From a virus, in the IMG/VR virus record IMGVR_UViG_3300019458_000024, positions 1 to 64,000 of that record: a stretch of 64,000 nt of DNA. One strand, written 5' to 3'. Numbering within the stretch: the first letter of the stretch is position 1; the number at the start of each line of letters is the position of its first letter. Of this stretch, positions 26,830 to 35,751 are shown piece by piece. The notes beneath the pieces were generated by a model that was not told the origin of the DNA, made no database searches, and saw only the letters and a list, made by a program, of their open reading frames with translations. The position numbers and the translations under genes are program-made.

Positions 26830-29042
26830 ATACTTTAGCTACAGAAGAGATTGTTCAAGTCAAGAAATTGGTCCCTAAGTTTTCTTCTAGAAGCTGGGAG
26901 GGTGTTAGGGGAGGTGTTTATTATCTTGTCGAAACTATGGAACAGTACCACGAGTTTTGGCAGGAGTGTAGAAAGCAAAAAATACTAGCAGTAGATACAG
27001 AGACTAGCGGTCTCAATTGGGTGCGTGCTCATGCTTGCGGTATTGTTATTGGTTGGGGTGTTGAATATAATTTTTACCTACCCATTGCGCACACCACAGG
27101 TGAAAAACAGTTAAATCTTGATGACATTAGAGAGTCATTAAAAGAAATTCTAGAAGACCCGACTGTGCAAAAGGTCTTTTGGAATGAAAAATTTGATCGT
27201 CACTTTTTGCGAAAGTGTGGGATTGATGTAAAAGGTGCCATACATGATGGTGTTGTGATTGTTCACCTTTTGGATGAAAACACAGATAAAGCCTTAAAAG
27301 ATTTCAGTAAAGTACGAATACATCCACAAGCTGATAAGTGGGAAAAAGATATAGACAAGTGGAGAAAAGAAGAATCAAAAAAGAGGAAGAAAGCTTATAG
27401 CGATCTTGTAACGGCCTATGTACGAGACCACCGGCCAGAGGTTGAAGCTCAAGCACTTCCGTACGCCTCTTTTACGGGGCTGACTAAGCAGCAAATTCTC
27501 GCTAGATTAAAAAAATACGTACGAGAGAATATATTGAATGGCCATCCTTTGTCCTTTTGTAAAAAGGAGCATGTTTCTTACGATCAGGTACCTTTGGAGA
27601 TAATGACTCCTTACGCCTGTGCGGACGTTCATTACACGCTGCTGCATTACAAGGATTTAATCTCAAAAGTATCACTGCATGATGATTTGAAACACTTGTA
27701 CATTACGGAGATGGAATTGTCCGACACGCTATATCACACAGAGCGAATAGGACAAAAGATTGATGTTCCTTATTTAAGACGCATAGAACCTGATTATGTG
27801 AAAGAAGTTAAAGACTTCGCCGAAGAAATTTTTGCGGATGTAGGTTTCGAGTTTAAAATTGATTCTAATATTCAATTAATTGAAGCACTTACAAAAGTAG
27901 GCGTTAGACTTACTAAGCTCACAAAAGCAGGCAAGAAGCTTCAAAAAGCTGGTGGCAAAGTTGAACTTAAACACTTTAGTGTTGACGATGAAGCTTTAGA
28001 ATATCTAGCTACCACGCATCCGTTCGCGGCGAAAATTCAAACATACAGAAAGAAACAAAAGGTTTTAAATACCTATATACGTAAAATTGCACAAATGGTA
28101 GATGATAACCATTTTCTACACTCCACGTTTAATGCAAATGTTTCTACAGGGCGCATGTCTTCACACGAGCCTAATACACAGAACATTGGAAGTAGAGATC
28201 TTTCCATTCGAAGAGCGTTTACTGTTCCTGAGGTAGTGGGTCGGGAAGGTTTGGATATTGAATCCAGTGAATTTGTTTACTTATTCGCAGATTATAGTCA
28301 GGTTGAATTGAGACTAACTGCCCATCACAGCCAGGACCCTACTTTAATTGCTGCTTACCCATGGGTTGGAAAAGAACTGGATGTTCATTCTATCACTTGT
28401 GCAGAAGTTGTGATGAATCGTCCCTTGGATGAAGTTTTACTGATAAATGGAGATGAAGATCACCCGGAATATTATGATGTGTCTTGGTATAGAAATATTG
28501 CGAAAAGAGTGAATTTTGGTATTATCTACGGGGCTGGCCCTGATGCTATTCAGCGACAGGTATCGACACCTGCCCGTCAAGTTTCACGAGAAGACTGCAG
28601 TGACTATATAGACAAGTATTTTGTTAAGTACGGTGGTGTTGAGTCTTGGATTGGAAACGTACAACGCGCATTGAAAAAATACGGGTACTTACAAAATACT
28701 TTTGGACGTTATAGGCGTCTTCCTGATAGTCAGGTAAGGGAGAAGTGGAAGCGTGAGCGAGCAGGGCGGCAAGGAGTTAACTTTTTAATTCAGGGTGATG
28801 CTGCTGATTTGTTTAAACAAGCCATTGTACGTATAAGAAATTTGTTGCGAAAAGAAAATGCAAAGACTAGGATTGTTAACTTCGTACACGATGACATTCA
28901 GTTTTATTTGCATAAAGATGAATTTCATTTATTAGAGCCGATTAAACAGACTATGGAAGACTTTCCACAATTTTCAGTTCCTATTCGGGTTTCAATGTCA
29001 GTTAGCAAAAGGGATTGGGCTTCTAAAAAAGCTCTTAAGTAG
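26826..29042 (+). CDS. DNA polymerase I (family A) with 3'-5' exonuclease
   Basis: 738 residues from ATG 26826 (ATGA overlap); a TTG at 26802 is an alternative. The N-terminal DnaQ-like exonuclease has motif ILAVDTETSGL, then FWNEKFDRHFL and YACADVHYTLLHY. The polymerase has motif A FADYSQVELRLTAHHSQD, motif B KRVNFGIIYG and motif C FVHDDIQF. There is no 5'-3' exonuclease domain, as usual for phage polymerases. It is the likely replicative enzyme. Confidence 0.92.
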   Translation: MNTLATEEIVQVKKLVPKFSSRSWEGVRGGVYYLVETMEQYHEFWQECRKQKILAVDTETSGLNWVRAHACGIVIGWGVEYNFYLPIAHTTGEKQLNLDDIRESLKEILEDPTVQKVFWNEKFDRHFLRKCGIDVKGAIHDGVVIVHLLDENTDKALKDFSKVRIHPQADKWEKDIDKWRKEESKKRKKAYSDLVTAYVRDHRPEVEAQALPYASFTGLTKQQILARLKKYVRENILNGHPLSFCKKEHVSYDQVPLEIMTPYACADVHYTLLHYKDLISKVSLHDDLKHLYITEMELSDTLYHTERIGQKIDVPYLRRIEPDYVKEVKDFAEEIFADVGFEFKIDSNIQLIEALTKVGVRLTKLTKAGKKLQKAGGKVELKHFSVDDEALEYLATTHPFAAKIQTYRKKQKVLNTYIRKIAQMVDDNHFLHSTFNANVSTGRMSSHEPNTQNIGSRDLSIRRAFTVPEVVGREGLDIESSEFVYLFADYSQVELRLTAHHSQDPTLIAAYPWVGKELDVHSITCAEVVMNRPLDEVLLINGDEDHPEYYDVSWYRNIAKRVNFGIIYGAGPDAIQRQVSTPARQVSREDCSDYIDKYFVKYGGVESWIGNVQRALKKYGYLQNTFGRYRRLPDSQVREKWKRERAGRQGVNFLIQGDAADLFKQAIVRIRNLLRKENAKTRIVNFVHDDIQFYLHKDEFHLLEPIKQTMEDFPQFSVPIRVSMSVSKRDWASKKALK

Positions 29043-29055
29043 AAAGGGGAAATTT

Positions 29056-29550
29056 ATGAATTTGCCAGAGATTGAATACAATAACTACAATACTAGAGAA
29101 TTTGAAAAAGACGTATCGATTGACCGTACTAATTTAGATGAAGAGTTTGCCACTCATGCTGAAAAGTTTGCTTACTACGCATTCTGCGCAGCGGAGGCAA
29201 GGTATCTTTCTGATTTGAAAAAATCCGAATTTAAACACACAGAGTCTGTTGTTTATATGGAATTCAGGACCAATGCGATGTTGAGTTCTCTTAAGGTTAC
29301 TGAAGCTATTTGTGAACATGAAGTTAGAAAAGATTCACGTTATAAGACTGCTCTTGAAGAGTCACAAAAAGCCGAACTCAAGGCTCAGCAGCTAGAGGGT
29401 GCGGTTAAAGCCATGTCACAGAAAAAAGATATGTTGATGCAGATGGGAGCTTCAGCTAGAGTAGCTGCGGTGCCTCCAAGGATATTGGCTGCACAAGAAG
29501 AACAGGTTAGAGATATTATTACTAGGAACAGAAATCAACAAGGAGAATGA
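29056..29550 (+). CDS. Helical protein next to SSB, possible recombination mediator
   Basis: 164 residues, largely helical. The stretch LKAQQLEGAVKAMSQKKDMLMQMGASAR resembles the conserved end of a phage family usually encoded beside SSB and recA (pattern KxAxxxxxxRDMLIxLGAxxR) and sometimes called UvsY-like. Position between polymerase and SSB fits a loader or mediator. Assignment is from memory of the pattern and uncertain. Confidence 0.6.
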   Translation: MNLPEIEYNNYNTREFEKDVSIDRTNLDEEFATHAEKFAYYAFCAAEARYLSDLKKSEFKHTESVVYMEFRTNAMLSSLKVTEAICEHEVRKDSRYKTALEESQKAELKAQQLEGAVKAMSQKKDMLMQMGASARVAAVPPRILAAQEEQVRDIITRNRNQQGE

Positions 29551-29552
29551 AA

Positions 29553-30422
29553 ATGGGTGTAGACCTTAATAAAGTAGATCAGCAAAGACTGGAACTAGAA
29601 CAAAAGGAAGCAGCCCGTGCCGTCGGGCCAGTTAGGTGGTGGACACCTGAACAAGGTCAAAATAATATTAGATTGCTTCCTCCTTGGACAAAGGAAGGCA
29701 GGAATGCTAATTCTTTTGCGCGAGAAATTTACACGCATTGGAATATTGGTGATGGAGACGATACCACTGCCTTTACGTGTCCACTAAAGACTCCAGATCT
29801 TGGAGAGGCTTGCCCTATTTGTGAAGAAGTTGACCGTTTGCGGGCTACTGGCGATCCTGTAGACGCAGAGAAGGCTAGCGATCTCAGAGCTAAGCAAGGC
29901 TTCGTGTCTAATATCATTGATCTTGATGACCCAATTTTTACTAAGAAGGATTACGATACGGTTGTAGCTTCAGGTAAGGATCCAACTTTTTCTGTTGGTG
30001 ATACTAAGGTTCAGGTATTCCGCTACGGACCTATGATTTATAAGGCTCTATTAGACAATTTCAGTCTGCTCAAAATGGATCTTACTGATCCAACGTCGGG
30101 GCGAGACTTGATTGTTAACAAAACTGGTAAGGGCAAGACTGGCACGAAGTATAGTGTTCTTGTGCAGCCTGCTGCCTCTCCTGTTGTGGTTCAAGGACAG
30201 GAGTCTCTTGATAAGAGGATGTATAATCTCGACTCTATTAACAAGCCGAGGTCGTCTGCTGAGATGTTCCAAGCATTGAACGGTGGTCCATTGCCAATGG
30301 CTTCTCTTCCTCCTATGGCCAAACCTCCAGTGCCTCAAATTACTGCTAACCCTGTGCCGACTGTTAACGCGGGTATAAGCGATCTACAACAAAAAATGAT
30401 GGATGCTCTTAAAAATGGCTAA
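29553..30422 (+). CDS. Single-stranded DNA-binding protein, gp32-like
   Basis: 289 residues; ATG 29553 is chosen over 29547 because AAGGAG ends seven bases before it. The core WWTPEQGQNNIRLLPPW, FTCPLKTPD...CPICEEVDRL contains a Cys-based zinc site typical of gp32-like SSBs, followed by beta-strands VGDTKVQVFRYGPMIYKALL. Its C-terminus overlaps the recA start. It coats single strands during replication and recombination. Confidence 0.8.
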   Translation: MGVDLNKVDQQRLELEQKEAARAVGPVRWWTPEQGQNNIRLLPPWTKEGRNANSFAREIYTHWNIGDGDDTTAFTCPLKTPDLGEACPICEEVDRLRATGDPVDAEKASDLRAKQGFVSNIIDLDDPIFTKKDYDTVVASGKDPTFSVGDTKVQVFRYGPMIYKALLDNFSLLKMDLTDPTSGRDLIVNKTGKGKTGTKYSVLVQPAASPVVVQGQESLDKRMYNLDSINKPRSSAEMFQALNGGPLPMASLPPMAKPPVPQITANPVPTVNAGISDLQQKMMDALKNG

Positions 30423-31509
30423 AATCAAACAAAATCCAGATGACTCTAATATTGAAGATGTTCTTGAGAACCTTCAAAGTGACCTGAATAAATACTTTGG
30501 AGCAGGCTCAGCTACAAGATTAAATGATCCTGGAGTTTTATCTAAAGTAGATTATTGGGTATCTACCCGAAGTATGGTTGTTGATTCCATACTTCGTGGT
30601 GGGCGCCCTCCTGGTGCCTCTTTGTTGCCTTTTGGCCGGCAAGTAGAAGTTAGTGGAAAATCCGGCAGCGGCAAAACTACCCTGTGCGCACAAATATCTG
30701 CTGAAGTACAAGCCAATGGCGGTCTGGTAGTTATTACTGACACAGAGGAGAGAGTAGATGATATTTATTGGACTTCTCTTGGTGTAGACGTTTCTAAGGT
30801 TATTAGAATTCAAGCAACTGATGTTAGTGAAGTCTTTAATAAGCAATATAGAGCACTGCAGTTTGCCAGGGAACACGCCGCAGATCGTCCTTTACTACTA
30901 ATTTGGGATTCTTTAGGAGGCACTGCTGGCGCTGAAATGTTAGAAATGGGATCAGATGAATCCCCTATGGAGCAGGCTTCCAAATTCGGTATGCGTCAAG
31001 CTAAGGTTATCTCTGATGGAATGACTTTAATCAATACTATCGTAGGTCAGACCAGAGCTTGCTATTTGTATACTAACCATGTATATACTGATTTTAATGT
31101 GAAATACGGATCTCCAATCAAAACTCGTGGTGGAGACAAACCAATTTTTATGGCCACTGTCCGTTTGCAACTATCCTCTGCAGGCCAAATTAAGGAACTA
31201 GACTCCGCATCTGGAAATGAGACGGTAGTTGGTCAAAAGATTAGGGTAAAGGCATTAAAAAACTCCATGGCAGGACGATTGATGGAGCGCGAAGCTGTAA
31301 TTATGGCAGGCCGTGGATTTGTAAATTCATATTCCTGTTTTGATATGGGTACTAATCTCGGAATAATTATAAAGTCGGGGTCATGGTATACATGGACGAC
31401 GCCAACAGGTGAACAGATTAAGTTTCAGGGCTTCAGTGGTTTTGAGGACAAAGTGGTTACTCATCCTGAGTACGATTCTCTGTACGCTGCTGTTGAGGCG
31501 GAATTGTAA
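30415..31509 (+). CDS. RecA/UvsX recombinase
   Basis: 364 residues from ATG 30415, overlapping the SSB gene by eight bases. Walker A SGKSGSGKTT, the strand LVVITDTEERVDDIYWTSLGV, and Walker B PLLLIWDSLGG are clear; loop regions include AGAEMLEMGSDESPM and the TNHVYTDFN segment. Strand-exchange protein for recombination-dependent replication and repair, working with the adjacent SSB and the UvsW-like helicase. Confidence 0.88.
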   Translation: MAKIKQNPDDSNIEDVLENLQSDLNKYFGAGSATRLNDPGVLSKVDYWVSTRSMVVDSILRGGRPPGASLLPFGRQVEVSGKSGSGKTTLCAQISAEVQANGGLVVITDTEERVDDIYWTSLGVDVSKVIRIQATDVSEVFNKQYRALQFAREHAADRPLLLIWDSLGGTAGAEMLEMGSDESPMEQASKFGMRQAKVISDGMTLINTIVGQTRACYLYTNHVYTDFNVKYGSPIKTRGGDKPIFMATVRLQLSSAGQIKELDSASGNETVVGQKIRVKALKNSMAGRLMEREAVIMAGRGFVNSYSCFDMGTNLGIIIKSGSWYTWTTPTGEQIKFQGFSGFEDKVVTHPEYDSLYAAVEAEL

Positions 31510-32010
31510 ATGCGCGCGTTACAATTGACAGATAAGCAGTTCGGTCGATGGTTGGTCGTAGCACGCGGTGATAATTCGTTACAAGGCAAAACACAGTGGT
31601 TATGCCAATGTGTTTGTGGAGAGTTTTCACTTGTATTGGGAACAAGCTTGACTAGAGGGTTTTCTCAATCTTGTGGTTGTTTGTCAATTGAAAAGACTTC
31701 GAAAAGAAATGCTACTCATGGTGCTACTAAATCAAATAAAGACAAAAGTATTTATAATATTTGGTGTACTATGAAAGCTCGTTGTAGTAATCCCAATAGT
31801 CATAAATATAAATCCTATGGAGGTCGAGGCATAAGGGTCTGTGACCGTTGGCGAGATTCTTTTGAGAATTTTTTAAACGATATGGGTGAACGTCCTGGTA
31901 AAGGATATTCAATAGATCGTATTGACAATGATGGAAATTATGAACCCGGAAACTGCCATTGGGCCACCGCAAAAGAGCAAAGATTGAATCAAAGAAAAGT
32001 TGGAGTGTGA
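31510..32010 (+). CDS. AP2/HNH-type homing endonuclease
   Basis: 166 residues immediately after recA. An N-terminal Cys-rich domain (LTDKQFGRWLVV...WLCQCVCGEF...SCGCL) precedes the signature SYGGRGIRVCDRW...FLNDMGERPGKGYSIDRIDNDGNYEPGNCHW, typical of free-standing phage endonucleases of the AP2/HNH type. It shares both parts with the gene at 34737. Probably a selfish element inserted between recA and the cupin gene. Confidence 0.78.
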   Translation: MRALQLTDKQFGRWLVVARGDNSLQGKTQWLCQCVCGEFSLVLGTSLTRGFSQSCGCLSIEKTSKRNATHGATKSNKDKSIYNIWCTMKARCSNPNSHKYKSYGGRGIRVCDRWRDSFENFLNDMGERPGKGYSIDRIDNDGNYEPGNCHWATAKEQRLNQRKVGV

Positions 32011-32012
32011 CT

Positions 32013-32516
32013 ATGAATGAACTTGTTAATAATCTGTTAACTAAGTTTAATGTAATTCCTCATCAGAATCCCGATAAGTTTTTACATGAATTTGCTAAAG
32101 ATCAATTAGCTATTGGTAATGGAAGAACTATCATAGTAGATGGGAGCGAATACCTCACCAGAATTTATCTCAGACAAGGTCAACCTGATTTTGGTATGTT
32201 TTTACATTATTTTCATAAAGGTGATCAAGTTCGGGATTTGCATAGCCATCCGTGGGAATATGCATATAGTATAGTACTCACCAGTGGGTATGATGAGGAG
32301 AGATGTGAAGGTCCAACTGGAAAGATTGTACATGTTTCCCATAAACCAGGAGATGTTAATGTATTAACTAAAGATACATACCACAGAGTTGACTTACTAA
32401 ATGGCGGTGCTTGGACTTTATTTATAAGGGGACCGCGAATCCAAGGATGGGGATTTCTTAATAGAGAGACTAGAGAATATACATCCATGGATGCGGATGA
32501 TTCTACAAATGACTGA
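32013..32516 (+). CDS. Cupin-like protein
   Basis: 167 residues from ATG 32013. The region MFLHYFHKGDQVRDLHSHPWEYAYSIVL carries HSH metal ligands and a downstream TYHRVDLL His, as in a cupin beta-barrel; it ends GWGFLNRETREY. Similar small cupin-like proteins occur in phages. The substrate is unknown. It overlaps the next gene by eight bases. Confidence 0.65.
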   Translation: MNELVNNLLTKFNVIPHQNPDKFLHEFAKDQLAIGNGRTIIVDGSEYLTRIYLRQGQPDFGMFLHYFHKGDQVRDLHSHPWEYAYSIVLTSGYDEERCEGPTGKIVHVSHKPGDVNVLTKDTYHRVDLLNGGAWTLFIRGPRIQGWGFLNRETREYTSMDADDSTND

Positions 32517-32808
32517 TGATGACACTTTTTCTGATGATAACAGCTGGATAGTTAAGCCTACTTCTTTTCGCAAACTTGCAGAAGAGGAGATGGCGAGGCG
32601 ATCAGCTCTTTTAACCGCATATTCATTTAGTGATGAATCTGTTCAAATCATTTGTGAGGACGGCTCTGTTTTCTTCATAAGAAATTCATTTTTTGAAGAA
32701 TGGGGAGAAGCTGACAGAATTGGTGAATGGCTTTTTGTATATTGTGAGCATTATCCTGATATGTGTTTTGATACTGATGACCTTATTTACTGGGGGTCGT
32801 CAAAATGA
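32509..32808 (+). CDS. Acidic hypothetical protein
   Basis: 99 residues from ATG 32509, acidic (many Asp/Glu), with no recognised domain. ATGA/overlap junctions on both sides place it in a dense operon of small genes between recA and sbcD. Confidence 0.55.
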   Translation: MTDDDTFSDDNSWIVKPTSFRKLAEEEMARRSALLTAYSFSDESVQIICEDGSVFFIRNSFFEEWGEADRIGEWLFVYCEHYPDMCFDTDDLIYWGSSK

Positions 32809-33122
32809 ACGCGTGCGGGGTATTGTGTCATTTGTGTAATAGTGCAGTGTCGTGGGTGCCGTCTTGTCATACTTATAAAAGATTTGATACGTGGATGTCT
32901 TGTGTATTGTGTGACAGTGCTGTTTTATGGTCTTGTGAATCATGTGATTGGAGCTATACAGAGGGATTGAATAAAAATAATCCCAGATCCGAGGATAATG
33001 AGAAAAAAAGACCGCCTTGGATTGATGATGAAGGATCACACATATACAAAGTCTTAGTGGCAGATCCCGTGGTCAACTTAACAACCAGGACCAGAAAAGC
33101 TGGAGTCGCTAGAAGGAAATAA
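32805..33122 (+). CDS. Cys-rich zinc-ribbon protein
   Basis: 105 residues. Four Cys pairs in the first 50 residues (CHLC, CVLC and CESC preceded by single Cys) suggest two zinc knuckles; the rest is polar and basic. It overlaps its neighbour by four bases. Probably a small nucleic-acid or protein-binding zinc protein. Confidence 0.6.
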   Translation: MNACGVLCHLCNSAVSWVPSCHTYKRFDTWMSCVLCDSAVLWSCESCDWSYTEGLNKNNPRSEDNEKKRPPWIDDEGSHIYKVLVADPVVNLTTRTRKAGVARRK

Positions 33123-33124
33123 AA

Positions 33125-33646
33125 ATGAGATCAGAGCAAGACAAGGCTTTAGTATTGAAATATCCACTTACTTTTGCGCACAGATACAGGTCTATGCAAG
33201 AAACGTGCATGTGTTGGGGTCTTGAGGTTGGTGATGGTTGGGTTAAAATAATTGATGACGCAGCATCTAAGATAGAGCCTATTTTGGAGAAGTTGCGAGA
33301 AACAGCCACCGTATGTGATTGTTATCACGAAAACTCATCTCACGACGAAAACGGAAAATGTAAAGAAGTATCAACGTGGAGGGGTGAGACTACTCACTGT
33401 AGATGTGAAAAATTTGTTCCTTATCTTCCTACGTCTTCCCAACTCAAAGAGAAATACGGAACTTTACGATGGTATTGGACATCCTATACAAAAGAAATTG
33501 ATGATATAGTTGACCAAGCAGAAGAACTATCTGCTAAAACCTGTGAAGAATGCGGTGAACCTGGAAAAATTCGAGACGAAAGTTATTGGGTCACCGTCAG
33601 GTGTGATAAGTGCTACGCAGAAGATTGTAAAAGGTGGGAAGGTTGA
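33125..33646 (+). CDS. Conserved phage hypothetical with Cys pairs
   Basis: 173 residues. The combination of a GLEVGDGWVKIIDD segment with LKEKYGTLRWYW and a C-terminal CEECGEPG...RCDKCY zinc knuckle is familiar from a widespread family of phage proteins of unknown function. It overlaps the SbcD start. Confidence 0.65.
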   Translation: MRSEQDKALVLKYPLTFAHRYRSMQETCMCWGLEVGDGWVKIIDDAASKIEPILEKLRETATVCDCYHENSSHDENGKCKEVSTWRGETTHCRCEKFVPYLPTSSQLKEKYGTLRWYWTSYTKEIDDIVDQAEELSAKTCEECGEPGKIRDESYWVTVRCDKCYAEDCKRWEG

Positions 33647-34740
33647 GAATAGTTCTCTTCAGTGACTTGCATTGTCATCCATTTCAGCCTTACGCGACTA
33701 TATTAGCTAATGGTATGAATTCAAGGTTGGCTGATGCTATTAGTTGCATAGACCAGATAGTGGCGTACTGTGCTGATCCAAATAATCACGTAGATTTGGT
33801 TTTATTCGGCGGTGATTTGTTCCATGTTCGCAAGAACATTTCTGTAGCTGCGTTCAATGAAGTGTACGCTGCTCTGTCACAATTTGCTGCGAACGACATT
33901 CCACTGGTTTTGATACACGGTAATCATGATCAAGCCAGTAAGGACGGCAGTGTTAATAGTATAAAGACGTTTCACAGTATGGCTCACGTTATTGAACGTC
34001 CAGGATGGTTGGAATTACGAGGTCGGTGGGGAGACCCATATTCCATTCTCGGCGTTCCATACACGGAAAACATTGAACACCTAAAAGATATTGTAAACAT
34101 TCCTAACCCAGAGCCACTAGCTCCTAGCATATTGCTAGCTCATTTAGGTGTGCAAGGCGCTAAGGTAGGGGCTGATTTTGTGTATGCCACTCCGTACGAC
34201 GCCAAAGTAGAAGACCTGAACTGTGGAGCGTTTGACCGTGTTTATCTTGGTCATTATCACATGCACCAACAACTGGCGTCGAATGCTTGGTACATCGGAG
34301 CGCCACTGCAACACAACTGGGGTGACAAACATCAGTGGAGAGGTTTTTTGGTATATAATACTGACACCAAGAGTCATGAGAAAGTTGATTTGAAGTCACC
34401 AAAGTTTGTTGAAATTGATAATACCTCATTAAATATGGATACCTCACTGTATAGTGATGATTTCGTAAAAATTGTAGATTCTTCTACCGACAGTTGGTCA
34501 AAAACACGTATTGAGGAAGAAAGGATTAGGTTAGGCGCTAGATCACTAGAAATAGTGGTGAGGGAGAAAAACAGTGCACCTTTTGTCCCTAGATTAGATA
34601 TTTCAACTAACACATCCTTTAAAGACGCCATGGAAAAATATGTTAGGTCTGGTTTGTCTTCCGTTGAAGGGTTGGACGAGTCATATTTGTTGCAAATTGG
34701 AAATGAGATCTTGGAAGAAGTAGAAAATGGAGAAAAATGA
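33643..34740 (+). CDS. sbcD: SbcD/Mre11-like nuclease subunit
   Basis: 365 residues from TTG 33643, chosen because MRIVLFSDLHCH is the usual beginning (a GTG at 33634 is possible). Metallophosphoesterase motifs: SDLHCHP, FGGDLFH, IHGNHDQ, LLAHLG, YLGHYHMHQQ. This is the nuclease partner of SbcC, whose gene follows after two mobile-element-bearing genes (34737-37914); normally the two subunits are adjacent. It opens and trims DNA ends and hairpins. Confidence 0.85.
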   Translation: MRIVLFSDLHCHPFQPYATILANGMNSRLADAISCIDQIVAYCADPNNHVDLVLFGGDLFHVRKNISVAAFNEVYAALSQFAANDIPLVLIHGNHDQASKDGSVNSIKTFHSMAHVIERPGWLELRGRWGDPYSILGVPYTENIEHLKDIVNIPNPEPLAPSILLAHLGVQGAKVGADFVYATPYDAKVEDLNCGAFDRVYLGHYHMHQQLASNAWYIGAPLQHNWGDKHQWRGFLVYNTDTKSHEKVDLKSPKFVEIDNTSLNMDTSLYSDDFVKIVDSSTDSWSKTRIEEERIRLGARSLEIVVREKNSAPFVPRLDISTNTSFKDAMEKYVRSGLSSVEGLDESYLLQIGNEILEEVENGEK

Positions 34741-35726
34741 TGGGCATCCGATTAAATTTGGAGAATCAAAAATTTGGATATCTTACTGTACTGCGTGATG
34801 CAGGGAGAGCTTCTTCTGGCGCCGTCAAGTGGATGTGTCAATGTGATTGTGGCAAGAAAAAAGTCGTCGCCTCTGATTCTTTGAGAAGCGGAAGAGTATA
34901 CCATTGTGGCTGTCAGGGCCGACGTGCTTTGCATGATTTAGAGTTAATTGGAAAACAGTTTGGAAGACTGACGGTACGTTCGAAACAGGGTTACGAAAAG
35001 AAAAGCCAAGCGCTCTGGAACTGTGTTTGTAGTTGTGGTAAAGAGGTAGTCGTGCGTGGAGGAAATCTAGTTTCCAGTAACACGCGTAGTTGTGGTTGTG
35101 CTATAGCATTCAAACACGGAATGAGTCGTACGTCTGAGTATATGATCTGGTCTGGTATCAAAGCTCGCTGCTTTAATAAAAATAATTCGGCATATTCCTA
35201 TTATGGCGGTCGTGGAATTACGATGCACGATCCTTGGATAAATGATTTCATGAAATTTTTTGAATATGTTGGAAAACGTCCTGGGCCTGAGTATTCTATA
35301 GATAGAATTAACTCAGACGGTAATTATGCACCAGGAAATGTTAGATGGGTGACAGACGGTGAGCAAATGATTAATAGAAAAGCCAGGGGAACGACATTTA
35401 ATTACTATCAAAATAATACGAAAAAGACGGCTATTTATCCAAAAGAAGACCCGTTCGTTGCTATAGTTTATTGTGCGCTAGGTTTGTCCTCGGAAGCAGG
35501 TGAGATCGCGAGCAAGATAAAAAAATGCATGAGGGATAATGAGGGGATAATAGATCGAGAAGTCAAAAATTCGTTGATTGGTGAGATTGGTGATTGTTTT
35601 TGGTATTTAAGTGAATTGTCATCCAACTTGGGAGTGTCCTTAGACTACGCCGCTAAGAAAAATTTGAGCAAGTTGATGGGAAGAAAAGAGCGCGGTACAT
35701 TGAAAGGTAGCGGCGATAATCGTTAG
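34737..35726 (+). CDS. Homing endonuclease-like / MazG fusion
   Basis: 329 residues. Residues 1-105 hold two copies of a Cys-rich domain (KFGYLTVL...CQCDCG...HCGC and QFGRLTV...CVCSCG...SCGC); residues about 145-200 hold the endonuclease signature YYGGRGITM...YSIDRINSDGNYAPGNVRW shared with the gene at 31510. From residue 219 the protein becomes a MazG-type nucleotide pyrophosphohydrolase: TTFNYYQNNTKKTAIYP, GLSSEAGEIASKIKK, LIGEIGDCFWYLSEL. At the joint there is ACG (35391) directly after AGGGGA, with no ATG, so MazG can apparently be made only as part of the fusion. Confidence 0.75.
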   Translation: MMGIRLNLENQKFGYLTVLRDAGRASSGAVKWMCQCDCGKKKVVASDSLRSGRVYHCGCQGRRALHDLELIGKQFGRLTVRSKQGYEKKSQALWNCVCSCGKEVVVRGGNLVSSNTRSCGCAIAFKHGMSRTSEYMIWSGIKARCFNKNNSAYSYYGGRGITMHDPWINDFMKFFEYVGKRPGPEYSIDRINSDGNYAPGNVRWVTDGEQMINRKARGTTFNYYQNNTKKTAIYPKEDPFVAIVYCALGLSSEAGEIASKIKKCMRDNEGIIDREVKNSLIGEIGDCFWYLSELSSNLGVSLDYAAKKNLSKLMGRKERGTLKGSGDNR

Positions 35727-35751
35727 TTAGTCAATTTAAGGGGGTGGTACA

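Noticed and set aside
32800-33039. Minus-strand 79-codon frame rich in His and Tyr
   Set aside because: Antisense to two well-coupled plus-strand genes; composition reflects Cys-rich codons on the other strand.
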